Source: UBA1479 sp964012715 (GTDB lineage: Bacteria; Pseudomonadota; Alphaproteobacteria; Rhodospirillales; Casp-alpha2). Taken from it: 64,000 nucleotides of DNA. Below the pieces are notes generated by a model that did no database searches, was not told the DNA's origin, and saw nothing but the letters and a program-made list of their open reading frames with translations. A program made the translations under genes and the position numbers. Every line of letters starts with the position of its first letter. The first letter of the stretch is position 1. Positions 32,508 to 41,255 of this stretch are shown here, in pieces. The stretch lies in contig CAXGUG010000005.1 in NCBI GenBank assembly GCA_964012715.1, positions 1 through 64,000 on the forward strand, read 5' to 3'.

Positions 32508-33788
32508 TTAGGCCATGCCGCGCAGGAATTCCAACTGCCATTCCATCTCGGCCTCGGACAGGCCATAGGGCGTGTTGCTGGACGGCCGGATGATTTCGAC
32601 CGGTGCTACGTTGCCCAGACCCTGTTGCAGATCGACCGCCAGCTTGGGCGAACAGCCCGCTTCCCATACCAATGAGACAATACCCTTGGCCGAATTGGTG
32701 GCGAAGGCCTTGACCACCGCCGGCATCTTGCTGTCCGACAGAACGGCCAGGGCGGCCATCGCCATGTTACGGTCCTTGCGCCCGATGGCGTCGTAGATCA
32801 CACCCTCGGTCAGTTGGCCCTTCTTGTTCATGTCGCGGGCCAGTTCCAGGGCCTCGTCACGGGTCAAGCGGTCCGGTTCCGGCTCCGCCGCGCTACCGTT
32901 ACCCCCATTGGCGTCCGCGTCGGCATCCGGCGGCGGGCCGTCCCCGGCGGCGAGCCGAGCCAGGACCACAGCGCGGACCTCGTCCGCCAATCCGGGCGGC
33001 AGGTCGTTGCGCGCCAACATGGTGTCGATCAGGCTGTCGGCGACATATTCCGCCAACCGCTTCGCCGCCTTGTCCGACAGGCCGGGGCGGGCGACCAGGG
33101 GTTCGTGCAGTTCCGGGTGCTGTTCCGCCCGGTCGGCGATCTTGTCCAAGGTGCCTTCGGAAATATGGGCGCTGGGGTTGCGCAGCAGTTCCGCCGTGGC
33201 CTCGACGTCGCCGGTTTCGACGATCGCGTCGGACACGGTTTCCGACAGGTCGGCGCGCCGGGCCATGGCCTTGAGCCGCGCCGTATTGGCCCCCTCGGCG
33301 ATGATCGTCACCAGGTCGCGGTCGGTCAGCACCGGCGAGAATTCGATCACCGGGTTGGCGACCATGGCGTCCGTGTCGCGGGCCAGTTGGCGGATCACCG
33401 CGGGCGGGGCCGAGGTCATTTCCTTCAGCGTTTCGGCCAGGACATAACGCACCCGCTGCGCCTGATCGCGGGCCATGTCCTCCAGCGTGTCGGCGGCCCA
33501 TTTGCGGACCTTGATCTTCTGCTTGTCGGTCAGGTCCGGCATCATCTGGGAAATCTTCTCGCCCAGGCTGGCGCGAACCTCGGGGTCCGCGTCCTTCGCC
33601 AACAGGGCGTCGGCCTGCATCGGCGTGGCGCGGTTCCCGGCCAGCGCCTTGCGCACGTCGGGATCGCCGTCTTTGGCCATGTAATACAGGATTTCGGGCT
33701 TAGTCGTCATGGACGCGGCCAGACGGCGGCGCTCTTCGAGCTTGCCGCGCTGCGCGATTTCCGCGTCCTTGCCGTATTGGGTGGTCAC
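32508..33788 (-). CDS. DUF2336 domain protein
   Basis: A 426-residue soluble helical-repeat protein matching DUF2336, a family largely limited to Alphaproteobacteria. It has HEAT-like helical repeats (DPDVRKALAGNRATPMQADALL, DPEVRASLGEKI) and repeated short blocks in which Asp-Pro-x-Val-Arg recurs. A disordered acidic linker (PPPDADADANGGNGSAAEPEPD) divides it from a C-terminal helical domain. Start: GTG (33786-33788) with an excellent RBS (GGAGGA) about 9 bases before it. It may be translated with the amidase gene downstream. Function not known; scaffold or regulator is a guess. Confidence 0.85.
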   Translation of the reverse strand: MTTQYGKDAEIAQRGKLEERRRLAASMTTKPEILYYMAKDGDPDVRKALAGNRATPMQADALLAKDADPEVRASLGEKISQMMPDLTDKQKIKVRKWAADTLEDMARDQAQRVRYVLAETLKEMTSAPPAVIRQLARDTDAMVANPVIEFSPVLTDRDLVTIIAEGANTARLKAMARRADLSETVSDAIVETGDVEATAELLRNPSAHISEGTLDKIADRAEQHPELHEPLVARPGLSDKAAKRLAEYVADSLIDTMLARNDLPPGLADEVRAVVLARLAAGDGPPPDADADANGGNGSAAEPEPDRLTRDEALELARDMNKKGQLTEGVIYDAIGRKDRNMAMAALAVLSDSKMPAVVKAFATNSAKGIVSLVWEAGCSPKLAVDLQQGLGNVAPVEIIRPSSNTPYGLSEAEMEWQLEFLRGMA

Positions 33789-33948
33789 GTAGGCGTTCCT
33801 CCTCCCGGAAAATTCCCCACCGGGCGGGGGAATATTACCCGACCGGCGGCGTTAGCCAAGCGGCAGGCGTCACACCCCCGCCCCGGCATCCGGGAAAAGC
33901 CCGCAAATGAAGCTTGGCCCGCGGCGATTCCGGCCCCTATATAAGGCG

Positions 33949-34635
33949 ATGACGATCAAACATGACCCCGCCGCCGCCGAAACCTGGGTGTTCGATTTGG
34001 ACAACACCCTGTATCCGCCCAGTTGCCGCCTATTCGATCAGGTCGACTGGAACATCACGCGCTATGTCGCCAATCTGTTCGACATGCCGCTGGAACAGGC
34101 ACGGGCGCTGCAAAAAACCTATTTCCGCGAACACGGCACGACCATGCGCGGCTTGATGACCCTGCACAACGTCGATCCGGTCGAATTCCTGGACGCGGTG
34201 CACGACATCGACCTGACGCCGGTCGACCCGTCGCCCCGCCTGGACGCGGCCCTGGGCCGCCTGCCGGGTCGCAAGATCATCTTCACCAACGGCGACGTGC
34301 CCCATGCCGAACGGGTCATGGGAAAGCTCGGCGTGCGCCATCATTTCGAGGCCGTGTTCGACATCGTCGCCTCGGATTTCGACCCCAAACCCGCGCCCCA
34401 TGTCTACGACAAAATGGCCAAAACCTACGATGTCGACCCGACCCGCGCGGTGATGGTCGAGGACATGGCCCGCAACCTGGCCCCGGCCCATGCCATGGGC
34501 ATGACCACCGTCTGGGTCCGCCCGGCGGAAAGCACCGGCGCGACCTGGGCCCATGACGGCTCCGACGGCGGACACATCCACCATATCGTCGACGACCTGA
34601 CCGATTGGCTGGAGCAGTTGACCCCCAACGCCTGA
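33949..34635 (+). CDS. HAD-superfamily pyrimidine 5'-nucleotidase
   Basis: A 228-residue HAD hydrolase. Motif I is FDLDNTLY with the nucleophilic Asp, motif II FTNGD, motif III is a Lys in DFDPKPAPHVY, motif IV VEDMARNL. The pattern with DNTLYPPSCRLFDQVD, a small helical cap and EYDI-like spacing is that of the SDT1/pyrimidine 5'-nucleotidase family, which dephosphorylates UMP or CMP. I preferred the ATG at 33949 over an earlier in-frame ATG at 33907 because 14 extra residues have no family match. It is followed, on the same strand, by dapD after 106 bases; in related genomes this gene is often found between argB and dapD. Confidence 0.87.
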   Translation: MTIKHDPAAAETWVFDLDNTLYPPSCRLFDQVDWNITRYVANLFDMPLEQARALQKTYFREHGTTMRGLMTLHNVDPVEFLDAVHDIDLTPVDPSPRLDAALGRLPGRKIIFTNGDVPHAERVMGKLGVRHHFEAVFDIVASDFDPKPAPHVYDKMAKTYDVDPTRAVMVEDMARNLAPAHAMGMTTVWVRPAESTGATWAHDGSDGGHIHHIVDDLTDWLEQLTPNA

Positions 34636-34741
34636 GCCCCCAATACCCGAGCGCCCAGCTTGGCTTGACTTGTGAATGGCCCTGTTTCATCTTCCGGGGC
34701 CGTTTTCGACAGAAACATTCAGCAATTTCCGGGAACCCGAC

Positions 34742-35566
34742 ATGACTCAAGACCTGCAAGCCGCCATCGAAGCCGCCTGGGACGGACGCGATGCCATCAA
34801 CGCCCAGACCACGGGCGAAACCCGCGACGCCATTGAAAGCGCGCTGAACCTGATGGAAGCGGGCCAGGCCCGCGTCGCCGAAAAGATCAACGGCGAATGG
34901 ACCGTTCACCAGTGGCTGAAAAAGGCGGTTCTGCTGTCCTTCCGCCTGAACGACATGGCGCCGATTTCCGGCGGTCCCGGCGGCTCGACCTGGTGGGACA
35001 AGGTGCCCAGCAAGTTCGAAGGCATGTCGGCCGACGATTTCAAGGCCGCGGGCTTCCGCGCCGTGCCGAACTGCATCGTGCGCCGCTCGGCCTTTATCGC
35101 GCCGGGCGTGGTCCTGATGCCGAGCTTCGTCAACCTGGGCGCTTACGTCGACGAAGGCACCATGGTCGACACCTGGGCCACCGTCGGCTCCTGCGCGCAG
35201 ATCGGTAAGAACTGCCACATCTCGGGCGGCGCCGGTATCGGCGGCGTGCTCGAGCCGCTGCAGGCCGGTCCGGTCATCGTCGAAGACAACTGCTTCATCG
35301 GCGCGCGGTCGGAAATCGTCGAAGGCGTGATCGTCGGCGAAGGCTCGGTCGTCTCGATGGGCGTGTTCATCGGCCAGTCGACCAAGATCGTCCGTCGCGA
35401 CACCGGCGAAATCATGTACGGCAAGATCCCGCCCTATTCGGTGGTCGTGCCGGGCTCGCTTCCGGGCAAGGAAGGCCAGCCGTCGCTGTATTGCGCGGTG
35501 ATCCTGAAGACCGTCGACGAAGGTACGCGGTCCAAGACCTCGATCAACGACCTGCTGCGCGACTAA
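34742..35566 (+). CDS. dapD: Tetrahydrodipicolinate N-succinyltransferase
   Basis: Acylates tetrahydrodipicolinate with succinyl-CoA in lysine and diaminopimelate synthesis. 274 residues. The left-handed beta-helix is seen in hexapeptide repeats (VVLMPSFVNLGAYVDEGTM, TVGSCAQIGKNCHISG, VIVEDNCFIGARSEIVEGV). The N-terminal helical domain, AIEAAWDGRDAINAQT, is typical. The ATG at 34742 is preferred to the longer frame at 34676: it matches the family N terminus (TQDLQAAIEAAWDGRD). It is followed by dapE, 17 bases downstream, and forms a two-gene unit. Cytoplasmic. Confidence 0.96.
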   Translation: MTQDLQAAIEAAWDGRDAINAQTTGETRDAIESALNLMEAGQARVAEKINGEWTVHQWLKKAVLLSFRLNDMAPISGGPGGSTWWDKVPSKFEGMSADDFKAAGFRAVPNCIVRRSAFIAPGVVLMPSFVNLGAYVDEGTMVDTWATVGSCAQIGKNCHISGGAGIGGVLEPLQAGPVIVEDNCFIGARSEIVEGVIVGEGSVVSMGVFIGQSTKIVRRDTGEIMYGKIPPYSVVVPGSLPGKEGQPSLYCAVILKTVDEGTRSKTSINDLLRD

Positions 35567-35583
35567 GCCCCCGGGAGCAGACC

Positions 35584-36741
35584 ATGCCGCTCGACGCCCT
35601 GACCCTTTCAGAGGAACTGATCCGCTGCCCCTCCGTCACCCCGACGGAGGGCGGCGCGCTCGACCTATTGCAGCAACGCCTGGAAGGGCTGGGCTTCACC
35701 TGTACGCGGCTGGTCTTTACCCAGGACGGCACCCCCGACGTGGACAACCTGTATGCCCGACTGGGCACGGCGCAGCCCAATTTCTGCTTCGCCGGTCACA
35801 CCGACGTGGTGCCGCCGGGCGATCCCGCCGATTGGGCGTCCGATCCGTTCAAGCCGGAAATCCGCGACGGGCGGCTGTACGGGCGCGGCGCCTCCGACAT
35901 GAAGTGCGCGATCGCGGCGATGGTCGCCGGGACCGATGCCTTCCTGGCCGACAACGGCGCCCCCACCGGGTCGATCAGCTTTCTGATCACCGGCGACGAG
36001 GAAGGCCCCTCGGTCAACGGCACCAAGAAGGTTCTGGGCTGGATGGAAGAGCAGGGCGAAAAGATCGACGCCTGCCTGGTCGGCGAGCCGACCAACGTCA
36101 CGGTCCTGGGCGACATGGTCAAGATCGGTCGGCGCGGCTCCCTGAACTGCACCGTGACCGTGCGCGGCACGCAGGGCCATGTGGCCTATCCGCATCTGGC
36201 CGACAATCCAGTGCCGAAGCTGTTGAAGATGCTGTCGGTTCTGAACGACGAGCCGTTGGACAACGGCAACGATCATTTCCCGGCGACCAATCTGGAAATC
36301 ACCACCATCGACGTCGGCAACGCCACGACCAACCTGATCCCGGCCAAGGCCTCGGGCCGGTTCAACATCCGGTTCAACGACATGCATTCGGGCGCCAGCC
36401 TGACCAAGCTGATCGAAGACCGCTGCGCCGGTGTCTCCGAGCAATTGGGCGGCGTCGATTACGACCTGGACATCAGTGTGTCCGGTGAATCGTTCCTGAC
36501 CCCGCCCGGGCAGTTGAGCGGCGTGGTCGCGGGCGCGATCAAGGCCGTGACCGGCAACGATCCGGAACTGAGCACCACCGGCGGCACGTCGGACGCGCGG
36601 TTCATCAAGGATCATTGCGCCGTGGTCGAATTCGGCCTGATCAACGAGACCGCGCACAAGGTGAACGAGAACGCACTGGTCACGGAAATCCATGACCTGG
36701 CGCGCATTTATCAGGATATCTTGAAGCGCTACTTCGCTTAG
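35584..36741 (+). CDS. dapE: Succinyl-diaminopimelate desuccinylase
   Basis: Removes succinate from N-succinyl-LL-DAP, downstream of dapD in the succinylase pathway to lysine and peptidoglycan. A 385-residue M20 zinc peptidase: FAGHTDVVPPGD (metal His/Asp), GRGASDMKCAIAAMV (bridging Asp), ITGDEEGPSVNGT with the catalytic Glu pair, and GGTSDARFIKDH and EFGLINETAHKVNE with further ligands. The ATG at 35584 sits close to a RBS (GGGAGCAG) and lies 17 bases after dapD. A longer in-frame start at 35491 lies in dapD and is rejected. The neighbours fit: dapD immediately upstream. Confidence 0.96.
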   Translation: MPLDALTLSEELIRCPSVTPTEGGALDLLQQRLEGLGFTCTRLVFTQDGTPDVDNLYARLGTAQPNFCFAGHTDVVPPGDPADWASDPFKPEIRDGRLYGRGASDMKCAIAAMVAGTDAFLADNGAPTGSISFLITGDEEGPSVNGTKKVLGWMEEQGEKIDACLVGEPTNVTVLGDMVKIGRRGSLNCTVTVRGTQGHVAYPHLADNPVPKLLKMLSVLNDEPLDNGNDHFPATNLEITTIDVGNATTNLIPAKASGRFNIRFNDMHSGASLTKLIEDRCAGVSEQLGGVDYDLDISVSGESFLTPPGQLSGVVAGAIKAVTGNDPELSTTGGTSDARFIKDHCAVVEFGLINETAHKVNENALVTEIHDLARIYQDILKRYFA

Positions 36742-36761
36742 ATCCGGCTAGCCCAAGCCAA

Positions 36762-37103
36762 CTAACCTAAGCCAAGGAACGACGCGATCGCGCCCAGGCC
36801 GATCAGGGTCAGCAGCGTCGGCGAGGTCAACAAGCCGATCACCGACAGCACCAGCCCGGAAAAGCCCCAAAGCCCCTGTCCGGCGATCAAGGCCGCGACG
36901 GAAAAGGCCAAGCCCATGGGCACGAATACGATCCCCCAAAAGAAGATCGCCATGACCCCGCAGATCACGGCCAAATAGCCGATCACCGGCTTGTCGCGCA
37001 GCTCGTCGGCAATGCCCGGAACATCCGTCGGAGCCGACGGATCGGCGGCGCCGTCCGGACCTGTGTCATTCCCTTTAAGGGATAGGGGAATCTGTTTTTC
37101 CAT
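36762..37103 (-). CDS. Small hypothetical membrane protein
   Basis: A 113-residue protein with a hydrophilic N-terminal 47 residues (MEKQIPLSLKGNDTGPDGAA, then Pro/Asp-rich) and two or three hydrophobic segments (IGYLAVICGVMAIFFWGIVF, MGLAFSVAALIAGQ, and a Gly/Leu-rich tail). Resembles small DUF4190-type integral membrane proteins without a characteristic motif. An alternative ATG at 37137-37139 would add 12 residues; I prefer 37101-37103 because the N terminus is then a plausible cytoplasmic tail. It is convergent with dapE, 20 bases apart, and lies upstream of nothing on its own strand except truA, which ends 71 bases beyond. No function assigned. Confidence 0.7.
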   Translation of the reverse strand: MEKQIPLSLKGNDTGPDGAADPSAPTDVPGIADELRDKPVIGYLAVICGVMAIFFWGIVFVPMGLAFSVAALIAGQGLWGFSGLVLSVIGLLTSPTLLTLIGLGAIASFLGLG

Positions 37104-37174
37104 CTGCCTAATATACGCCGTTCCAAGGTTCCGCACCATGGCGGGCGCGGATTTTCCCGCCCCGGCCCTGCGGG

Positions 37175-37921
37175 CTATTCATCGGGATAGCCGACCCCGG
37201 TCAAATACAAACCGTCGGCCGGGGCGGTCGGTCCGCCGGCGGCGCGATCCTTGGCCTCCAGCGCGGCCTTCAGGTCCTTGGCCGTCCATCGGCCTTCGCC
37301 GACCCATTTCAGGCTGCCGACCATGTTGCGGACCTGATGGTGCAGGAACGACCGGGCCTTGGCGCGAAAGTGGATTTCCTCGCCCACCTGGGTCACGTCC
37401 AGGACGTCCAGCGTCTTGACCGGCGAATTGGCCTGGCACTGGGTCGCCCGGAAGCTGGTGAAATCGTGGTGCCCGACCAGAACCCGCGCGGCCTCGGCCA
37501 TGGCCGGAACATCAAGCGCGCCCGGCACCCACCAAACCACGCCCCGGTCCAGGGCCGGGGGCGGGCGGCGGTTCAGCAAACGGTAAAGATAGCTGCGCGA
37601 GATGGCGGAAAACCGGGCATGGAACTCATCATCCACGGCGACGGCGTCAAGGATGCTGACCGCATGCTCGCGCAGGTGAAAATTCAGGGCGTCGCGCACC
37701 GTATCGGCGGGCCAATCCTTGGTCAGTTCGATATGCGCGACCTGCCCCGTGGCATGGACGCCCGCGTCGGTCCGCCCGGCGGCGAACACCGTCACCTCTT
37801 CGCCGGTAAAGGCCGCGACCGCGGTCTCGATCGTTTCCTGAACGCCCAGACCGTTGGTCTGGCGTTGCCACCCGACGAAGCCGCGCCCGTCGTATTCCAC
37901 CTTCAATCGAAAGCGCGCCAT
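37175..37921 (-). CDS. truA: tRNA pseudouridine(38-40) synthase TruA
   Basis: Converts uridine to pseudouridine at positions 38, 39 and 40 of the tRNA anticodon arm. 248 residues. KVEYDGRGFVGWQRQ near the start, and the catalytic D52 in AGRTDAGVHATGQVAH; SYLYRLLNR and the C-terminal HHQVRNMVGSL are conserved. The ATG at 37919-37921 has a GC-rich Shine-Dalgarno region (GGGGCG). It is preferred over the longer frame at 37978, which adds a basic tail with no homology. In many alphaproteobacteria truA follows def and fmt on the same strand; here fmt lies about 10 kb away, as discussed under findings. Confidence 0.95.
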   Translation of the reverse strand: MARFRLKVEYDGRGFVGWQRQTNGLGVQETIETAVAAFTGEEVTVFAAGRTDAGVHATGQVAHIELTKDWPADTVRDALNFHLREHAVSILDAVAVDDEFHARFSAISRSYLYRLLNRRPPPALDRGVVWWVPGALDVPAMAEAARVLVGHHDFTSFRATQCQANSPVKTLDVLDVTQVGEEIHFRAKARSFLHHQVRNMVGSLKWVGEGRWTAKDLKAALEAKDRAAGGPTAPADGLYLTGVGYPDE

Positions 37922-37986
37922 GGTCTGCGCCCCGCCCCGTTTCCTCGGTCGGCAAGGGCTATTGGCCCTTACGGACAATTTGATGC

Positions 37987-38016
37987 TATAAAAGTCGTTT
38001 AAAATAGGTATTTTAA
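37987..38016 (+). promoter_or_regulatory. AT-rich promoter/operator candidate before the tandem paralogs
   Basis: In the gap between truA (minus) and the paralog pair (plus) there is a perfect inverted repeat, TTAAAATA-GG-TATTTTAA (37999-38016), overlapping a -10-like TATAAA at 37987-37992. The stretch is much richer in AT than the genome. An inverted repeat of two 8-base arms around a 2-base centre is a classical homodimeric repressor site. The identity of the regulator is unknown. A -35 box is not clear (TTGGCC at 37962 gives a 19-base spacer). Confidence 0.5.
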
Positions 38017-38085
38017 CGGTCCAAGGAAGTCAAAGGCACAAGTGTTAGTGCATAAAGACCTGCATACGGACCTGGGCAGACATCC

Positions 38086-39183
38086 ATGAGCGACGCGGCC
38101 AAAGAAGACGACTTTCCCGAACCCGGCGTGCCGACGGGCGAACCGTCGACGCAGCGCGACGAAGATCGCGACGCGTTGCACATCCTGCCGCTGTCGATTT
38201 TGCCGTTTCAAACCCCGTCCCTGCACCGCGCGCGGCTGATCAAGAACGCACGCCTGAACAGCGTGGTCGAATTGTTCAAGGGCCAGGGCATCGGCTCGGG
38301 CCAGCTGGATGTCGAGGAACTGGCCAAGGACTACGGCTGGGCCGGCAAGGGCCGTAAGCGCCATCCCGACTTGGTGATGCTGCGCAAGCTCGCCCCGCTG
38401 CCCAGCTATGACGTCTATTCCCTACGCATCCTGTTCCGTCAGGAAGGGATCGAGGTCAATTCGATCGAAGATCTGAAGTTGTCCGACCACAAGGTCAAGG
38501 AACTGACGCAGTACATGACGCAGTTCACCCGCCCGCTGATTCAGGAAATCTACGGCAAGGACGATCTGAACATTCAGACCTTCGACGACATGGTCAAATT
38601 GTTCGAAAGCCCGGATGTGGAAATGGTCCGTAAGAAACTGGACCAAATGGCACAGAAGTTGCGTATCAAAATGCGCGATGTGCCCAAATTTCTAGAGGAT
38701 TACGGCGACGTGTTCTTGTCCCTTTCCTATTTCCGGCAGTGCCTGGATGCGCTGGAGCCGATCATCGACGAATTCATGTCGTCGATGGACGAGATCCGCG
38801 ACAATTTCCAGCTCAAAACCAACATGAACATGATGAACACCTGCGACCAGATCGAGGGTGCCATCAACGAGCTGATGGCCGCCATCTCGGGCCGCTTCGA
38901 AACGTTCGACCGCTATACCAACGGCATGTGGGACGACCTGACCGCCGACCGGTTCAAGACGGTGAAGAAATTCGTCGAGGAATATCACACCACCATCGGC
39001 GGCTGCCTTTGCGCATTGACCGTCAAAATGAACGCCTTTGCCGTGCGCTTCCCGTCGCCGACCGTCGGCGGGCCGATCAAGCGCGGCGAGTTCATCATGT
39101 CTGAAATGAAACAGGGCATCGAAAAAGTCCGCGAGATTCAGGCCAACGCGCCGAAGATCGAAACCGTCGAATGGGCAAAATAG
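38086..39183 (+). CDS. Unrecognised protein, paralog 1 of tandem pair
   Basis: 365 residues, soluble, no signal peptide or membrane segment, no recognisable domain. N-terminal 35 residues are acidic and disordered (DEDRD), followed by helical sequence. Blocks shared with the downstream gene: RARLIKNAR, PSYDVYSLRI, EEYHTTIGG-CLCAL-VKM, EFIMSEMKQG and KFLEDYGDVFLSLSYF. Conserved His in HPD, YHTT and the pattern of charged helices suggest a folded all-alpha protein. It differs from its paralog in a two-residue insertion and a longer tail. The ATG has only a weak RBS (GG at 38074). Codon use matches the chromosome, so recent foreign origin is not evident. Function not assigned. Confidence 0.75.
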   Translation: MSDAAKEDDFPEPGVPTGEPSTQRDEDRDALHILPLSILPFQTPSLHRARLIKNARLNSVVELFKGQGIGSGQLDVEELAKDYGWAGKGRKRHPDLVMLRKLAPLPSYDVYSLRILFRQEGIEVNSIEDLKLSDHKVKELTQYMTQFTRPLIQEIYGKDDLNIQTFDDMVKLFESPDVEMVRKKLDQMAQKLRIKMRDVPKFLEDYGDVFLSLSYFRQCLDALEPIIDEFMSSMDEIRDNFQLKTNMNMMNTCDQIEGAINELMAAISGRFETFDRYTNGMWDDLTADRFKTVKKFVEEYHTTIGGCLCALTVKMNAFAVRFPSPTVGGPIKRGEFIMSEMKQGIEKVREIQANAPKIETVEWAK

Positions 39184-39204
39184 GCGCGGAATGAGGATCG
39201 GATT

Positions 39205-40272
39205 GTGAGTCAGAAAGACGGTTTTACCTTTGCCGACCTGAATATGGACAAGGATATCGACGACGAGGATCGCGATTCCCTGCACACCCTGCCGTTGGTG
39301 ATGATGCCGATCAAGACGGCCCCGCTGCGCCGCGCGCGCCTGATCAAGAACGCGCGCTTCGAGAGCATGGTCGAAATCTTCACCGACAAGGATACCGGCT
39401 CTGGCCAGATCGATATCGACGGCCTACCCGCCGAATTCGGCTGGAACGAAGGTTTCCGTCATCCGGACATGGTCCTGATGCGCAAGCTGGGGGACCTGCC
39501 CAGCTACGACGTTTATTCCCTGCGCATTTCGTTGCGCGACCTGGGTATCGAGGTCAACAACGTCCAATATCTGAAGCTGTCGGATTCCAAGACCGCGGAA
39601 CTGAACGAATACATGCGCGAGTTCACGGGCCCGCTGATTCAGCAGATTTACGGCGGCGACGACGTCGACGTGAAAAGCTTCCAGGACGTGGTCAAGTTGT
39701 TCCGCTCGCCCGACCGTAAGAAAGCGCTCGAGAAGCTCAAGCTGATGGCGCAGAAGCTGAACATCAAGATCGAAGACCTGCCGAAGTTCCTTGAGGACTA
39801 TGCCGACATCTTCATGTCGCTCAGCTACTACAAACAGATCCTCGACGACATCGAGCCGACGATCACCGAGTTCCTGGACACCATGGACCTGCTGCGCCAG
39901 AACTTCGCGATGAAGAACAACCCGTCGCTGATGTCGACCATGGACATGATGACGACCACCATCAACGAGTTGATGGCGGCCATCACCGGGCGGTTCGAAA
40001 ACTTCGACCGCGGCACCAAGCACATGTGGGACAACATCTCGGCCGAGCGCTTCCGCCGGGTCGAGGCCGTGATCCGCGGATACCACACCACCATCGGCGG
40101 CGTGCTTTGCGCCCTGTCGGTCAAGATGGACGCTTGGTCCAACCTGTTCCCCAACATGGAAGTCGGCGGCCCCGGACGGCGCGCCGAGTTCATCATGACG
40201 GAAATGAAGCAGGGCATGGACCGCATCCAGATGATCGAAGATTCCGCGCCCATGCTGGCGGCGCTGGAATAG
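39205..40272 (+). CDS. Unrecognised protein, paralog 2 of tandem pair
   Basis: 355 residues, about half identical by eye to the preceding protein over nearly the whole length, with the same landmarks (RARLIKNARFESMVE, RHPDMVLMRKL, PSYDVYSLRI, KFLEDYADIFMSLSYY, NELMAAITGRFENFDR, YHTTIGGVLCAL, EFIMTEMKQG). Start is a GTG with AGGA 8 bases before it (39193-39196); 21 bases separate it from the upstream stop, so the pair is probably one transcript. The N terminus is shorter than in paralog 1, and no obvious regulatory element lies between the two genes. The even conservation over the whole length suggests a duplicated single-domain or two-domain fold, perhaps forming a heteromer. Function unknown. 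Confidence 0.75.
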   Translation: MSQKDGFTFADLNMDKDIDDEDRDSLHTLPLVMMPIKTAPLRRARLIKNARFESMVEIFTDKDTGSGQIDIDGLPAEFGWNEGFRHPDMVLMRKLGDLPSYDVYSLRISLRDLGIEVNNVQYLKLSDSKTAELNEYMREFTGPLIQQIYGGDDVDVKSFQDVVKLFRSPDRKKALEKLKLMAQKLNIKIEDLPKFLEDYADIFMSLSYYKQILDDIEPTITEFLDTMDLLRQNFAMKNNPSLMSTMDMMTTTINELMAAITGRFENFDRGTKHMWDNISAERFRRVEAVIRGYHTTIGGVLCALSVKMDAWSNLFPNMEVGGPGRRAEFIMTEMKQGMDRIQMIEDSAPMLAALE

Positions 40273-40292
40273 GCTTCCTTCTCCGTTCCTTT

Positions 40293-41249
40293 TTATTCCC
40301 CCTGGCCGCGCGCCCGAAGCAGCCGCGTCAGCCCGACGAATGCCGGGTTGGGATGAACGATCAAATGCACCGGCACCGCCGCCAAATAATCGTGGAAGCG
40401 TCCCTTGTCGATGAACCGGGCATGGAACGACGACATCGCCAAAACCTGTTGCAGCCCCGGCAAGATCCCGCCGGCTAAAAACAATCCGCCACGCGCGCCC
40501 AAGGCCAGGGCCATGTCTGACGCGGCAGAGCCCAAGAACCCGAAGAAGTGATCCAGCGCGCGCCGCGCCAAGGGGTCGTCTTCCGTCAGGGCGGCGGCCG
40601 TAATCTCGGGCGCGGTCCGGTCCAGGTCGTCGGTGCGCCCCGCCTCCGCCGCCAGGACGCCGTGAATGTTTTCCAACCCCTGGCCCGATACCAGGCGTTC
40701 ATACGACACATGCCCGAACCGCAGGGCCAAGGCGTCGATGATCCGTGCCTCGGCGTCGTTTCGGGGGGCGGCGGTCATATGCCCGCCTTCGGTTGCGATC
40801 ACCCCGTTAACGCCCAGGTGCGGCAACAACCCCGCGACGCCCAGCCCCGTCCCCGGCCCCATGACCGCCAATGGCGCGGGTGTCCCATCGGTCGGCCCGC
40901 CCAGATGATACAAGTCGTCGGCGCGCAGGTTCGGCAGGGCCAGCGCCAGGGCGGCGAAATCGTTGACGACCGAGACCTGTTCGATGCCCAGGCCATCGGC
41001 ATCGATCGCCCATGGATGATTGGTCAGGACGGCTCGCCCGTCCGTGACCGGACCGGCGACGCAGATCGCCGCGCGTCGGGGATCGCGCGCGCCTGTCTCG
41101 GCCAGATAGGTGGCGAGGGCGGAACCAAGGTCCGGATGATCCCGACATAAGTAAGTTTTCGGCACGAGGAAATGACCCGCGACATCGGCCAGGGCGAACC
41201 GTGCGTGGGTTCCACCGATATCCGCAACCAGGCCTGCCAGGATCGCCAT
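40293..41249 (-). CDS. glk: Glucokinase
   Basis: Phosphorylates glucose with ATP. The 318-residue protein has the bacterial glucokinase signature: ADIGGTHARFAL (phosphate-1 motif) at residues 9-20, NDFAALALAL with the catalytic Asp, MGPGTGLGVA, EGGHM with the sugar-binding Glu/His and GGLFLAGGI in the C-terminal lobe. It is the last gene of the otsB-GH15-otsA-glk operon, 6 bases after the otsA stop. In that context it could reuse the glucose released from trehalose. It is convergent with the paralog pair, which ends 20 bases away. Similar to Glk of E. coli, not the ROK family. Confidence 0.93.
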   Translation of the reverse strand: MAILAGLVADIGGTHARFALADVAGHFLVPKTYLCRDHPDLGSALATYLAETGARDPRRAAICVAGPVTDGRAVLTNHPWAIDADGLGIEQVSVVNDFAALALALPNLRADDLYHLGGPTDGTPAPLAVMGPGTGLGVAGLLPHLGVNGVIATEGGHMTAAPRNDAEARIIDALALRFGHVSYERLVSGQGLENIHGVLAAEAGRTDDLDRTAPEITAAALTEDDPLARRALDHFFGFLGSAASDMALALGARGGLFLAGGILPGLQQVLAMSSFHARFIDKGRFHDYLAAVPVHLIVHPNPAFVGLTRLLRARGQGE

Positions 41250-41255
41250 CGCGCC

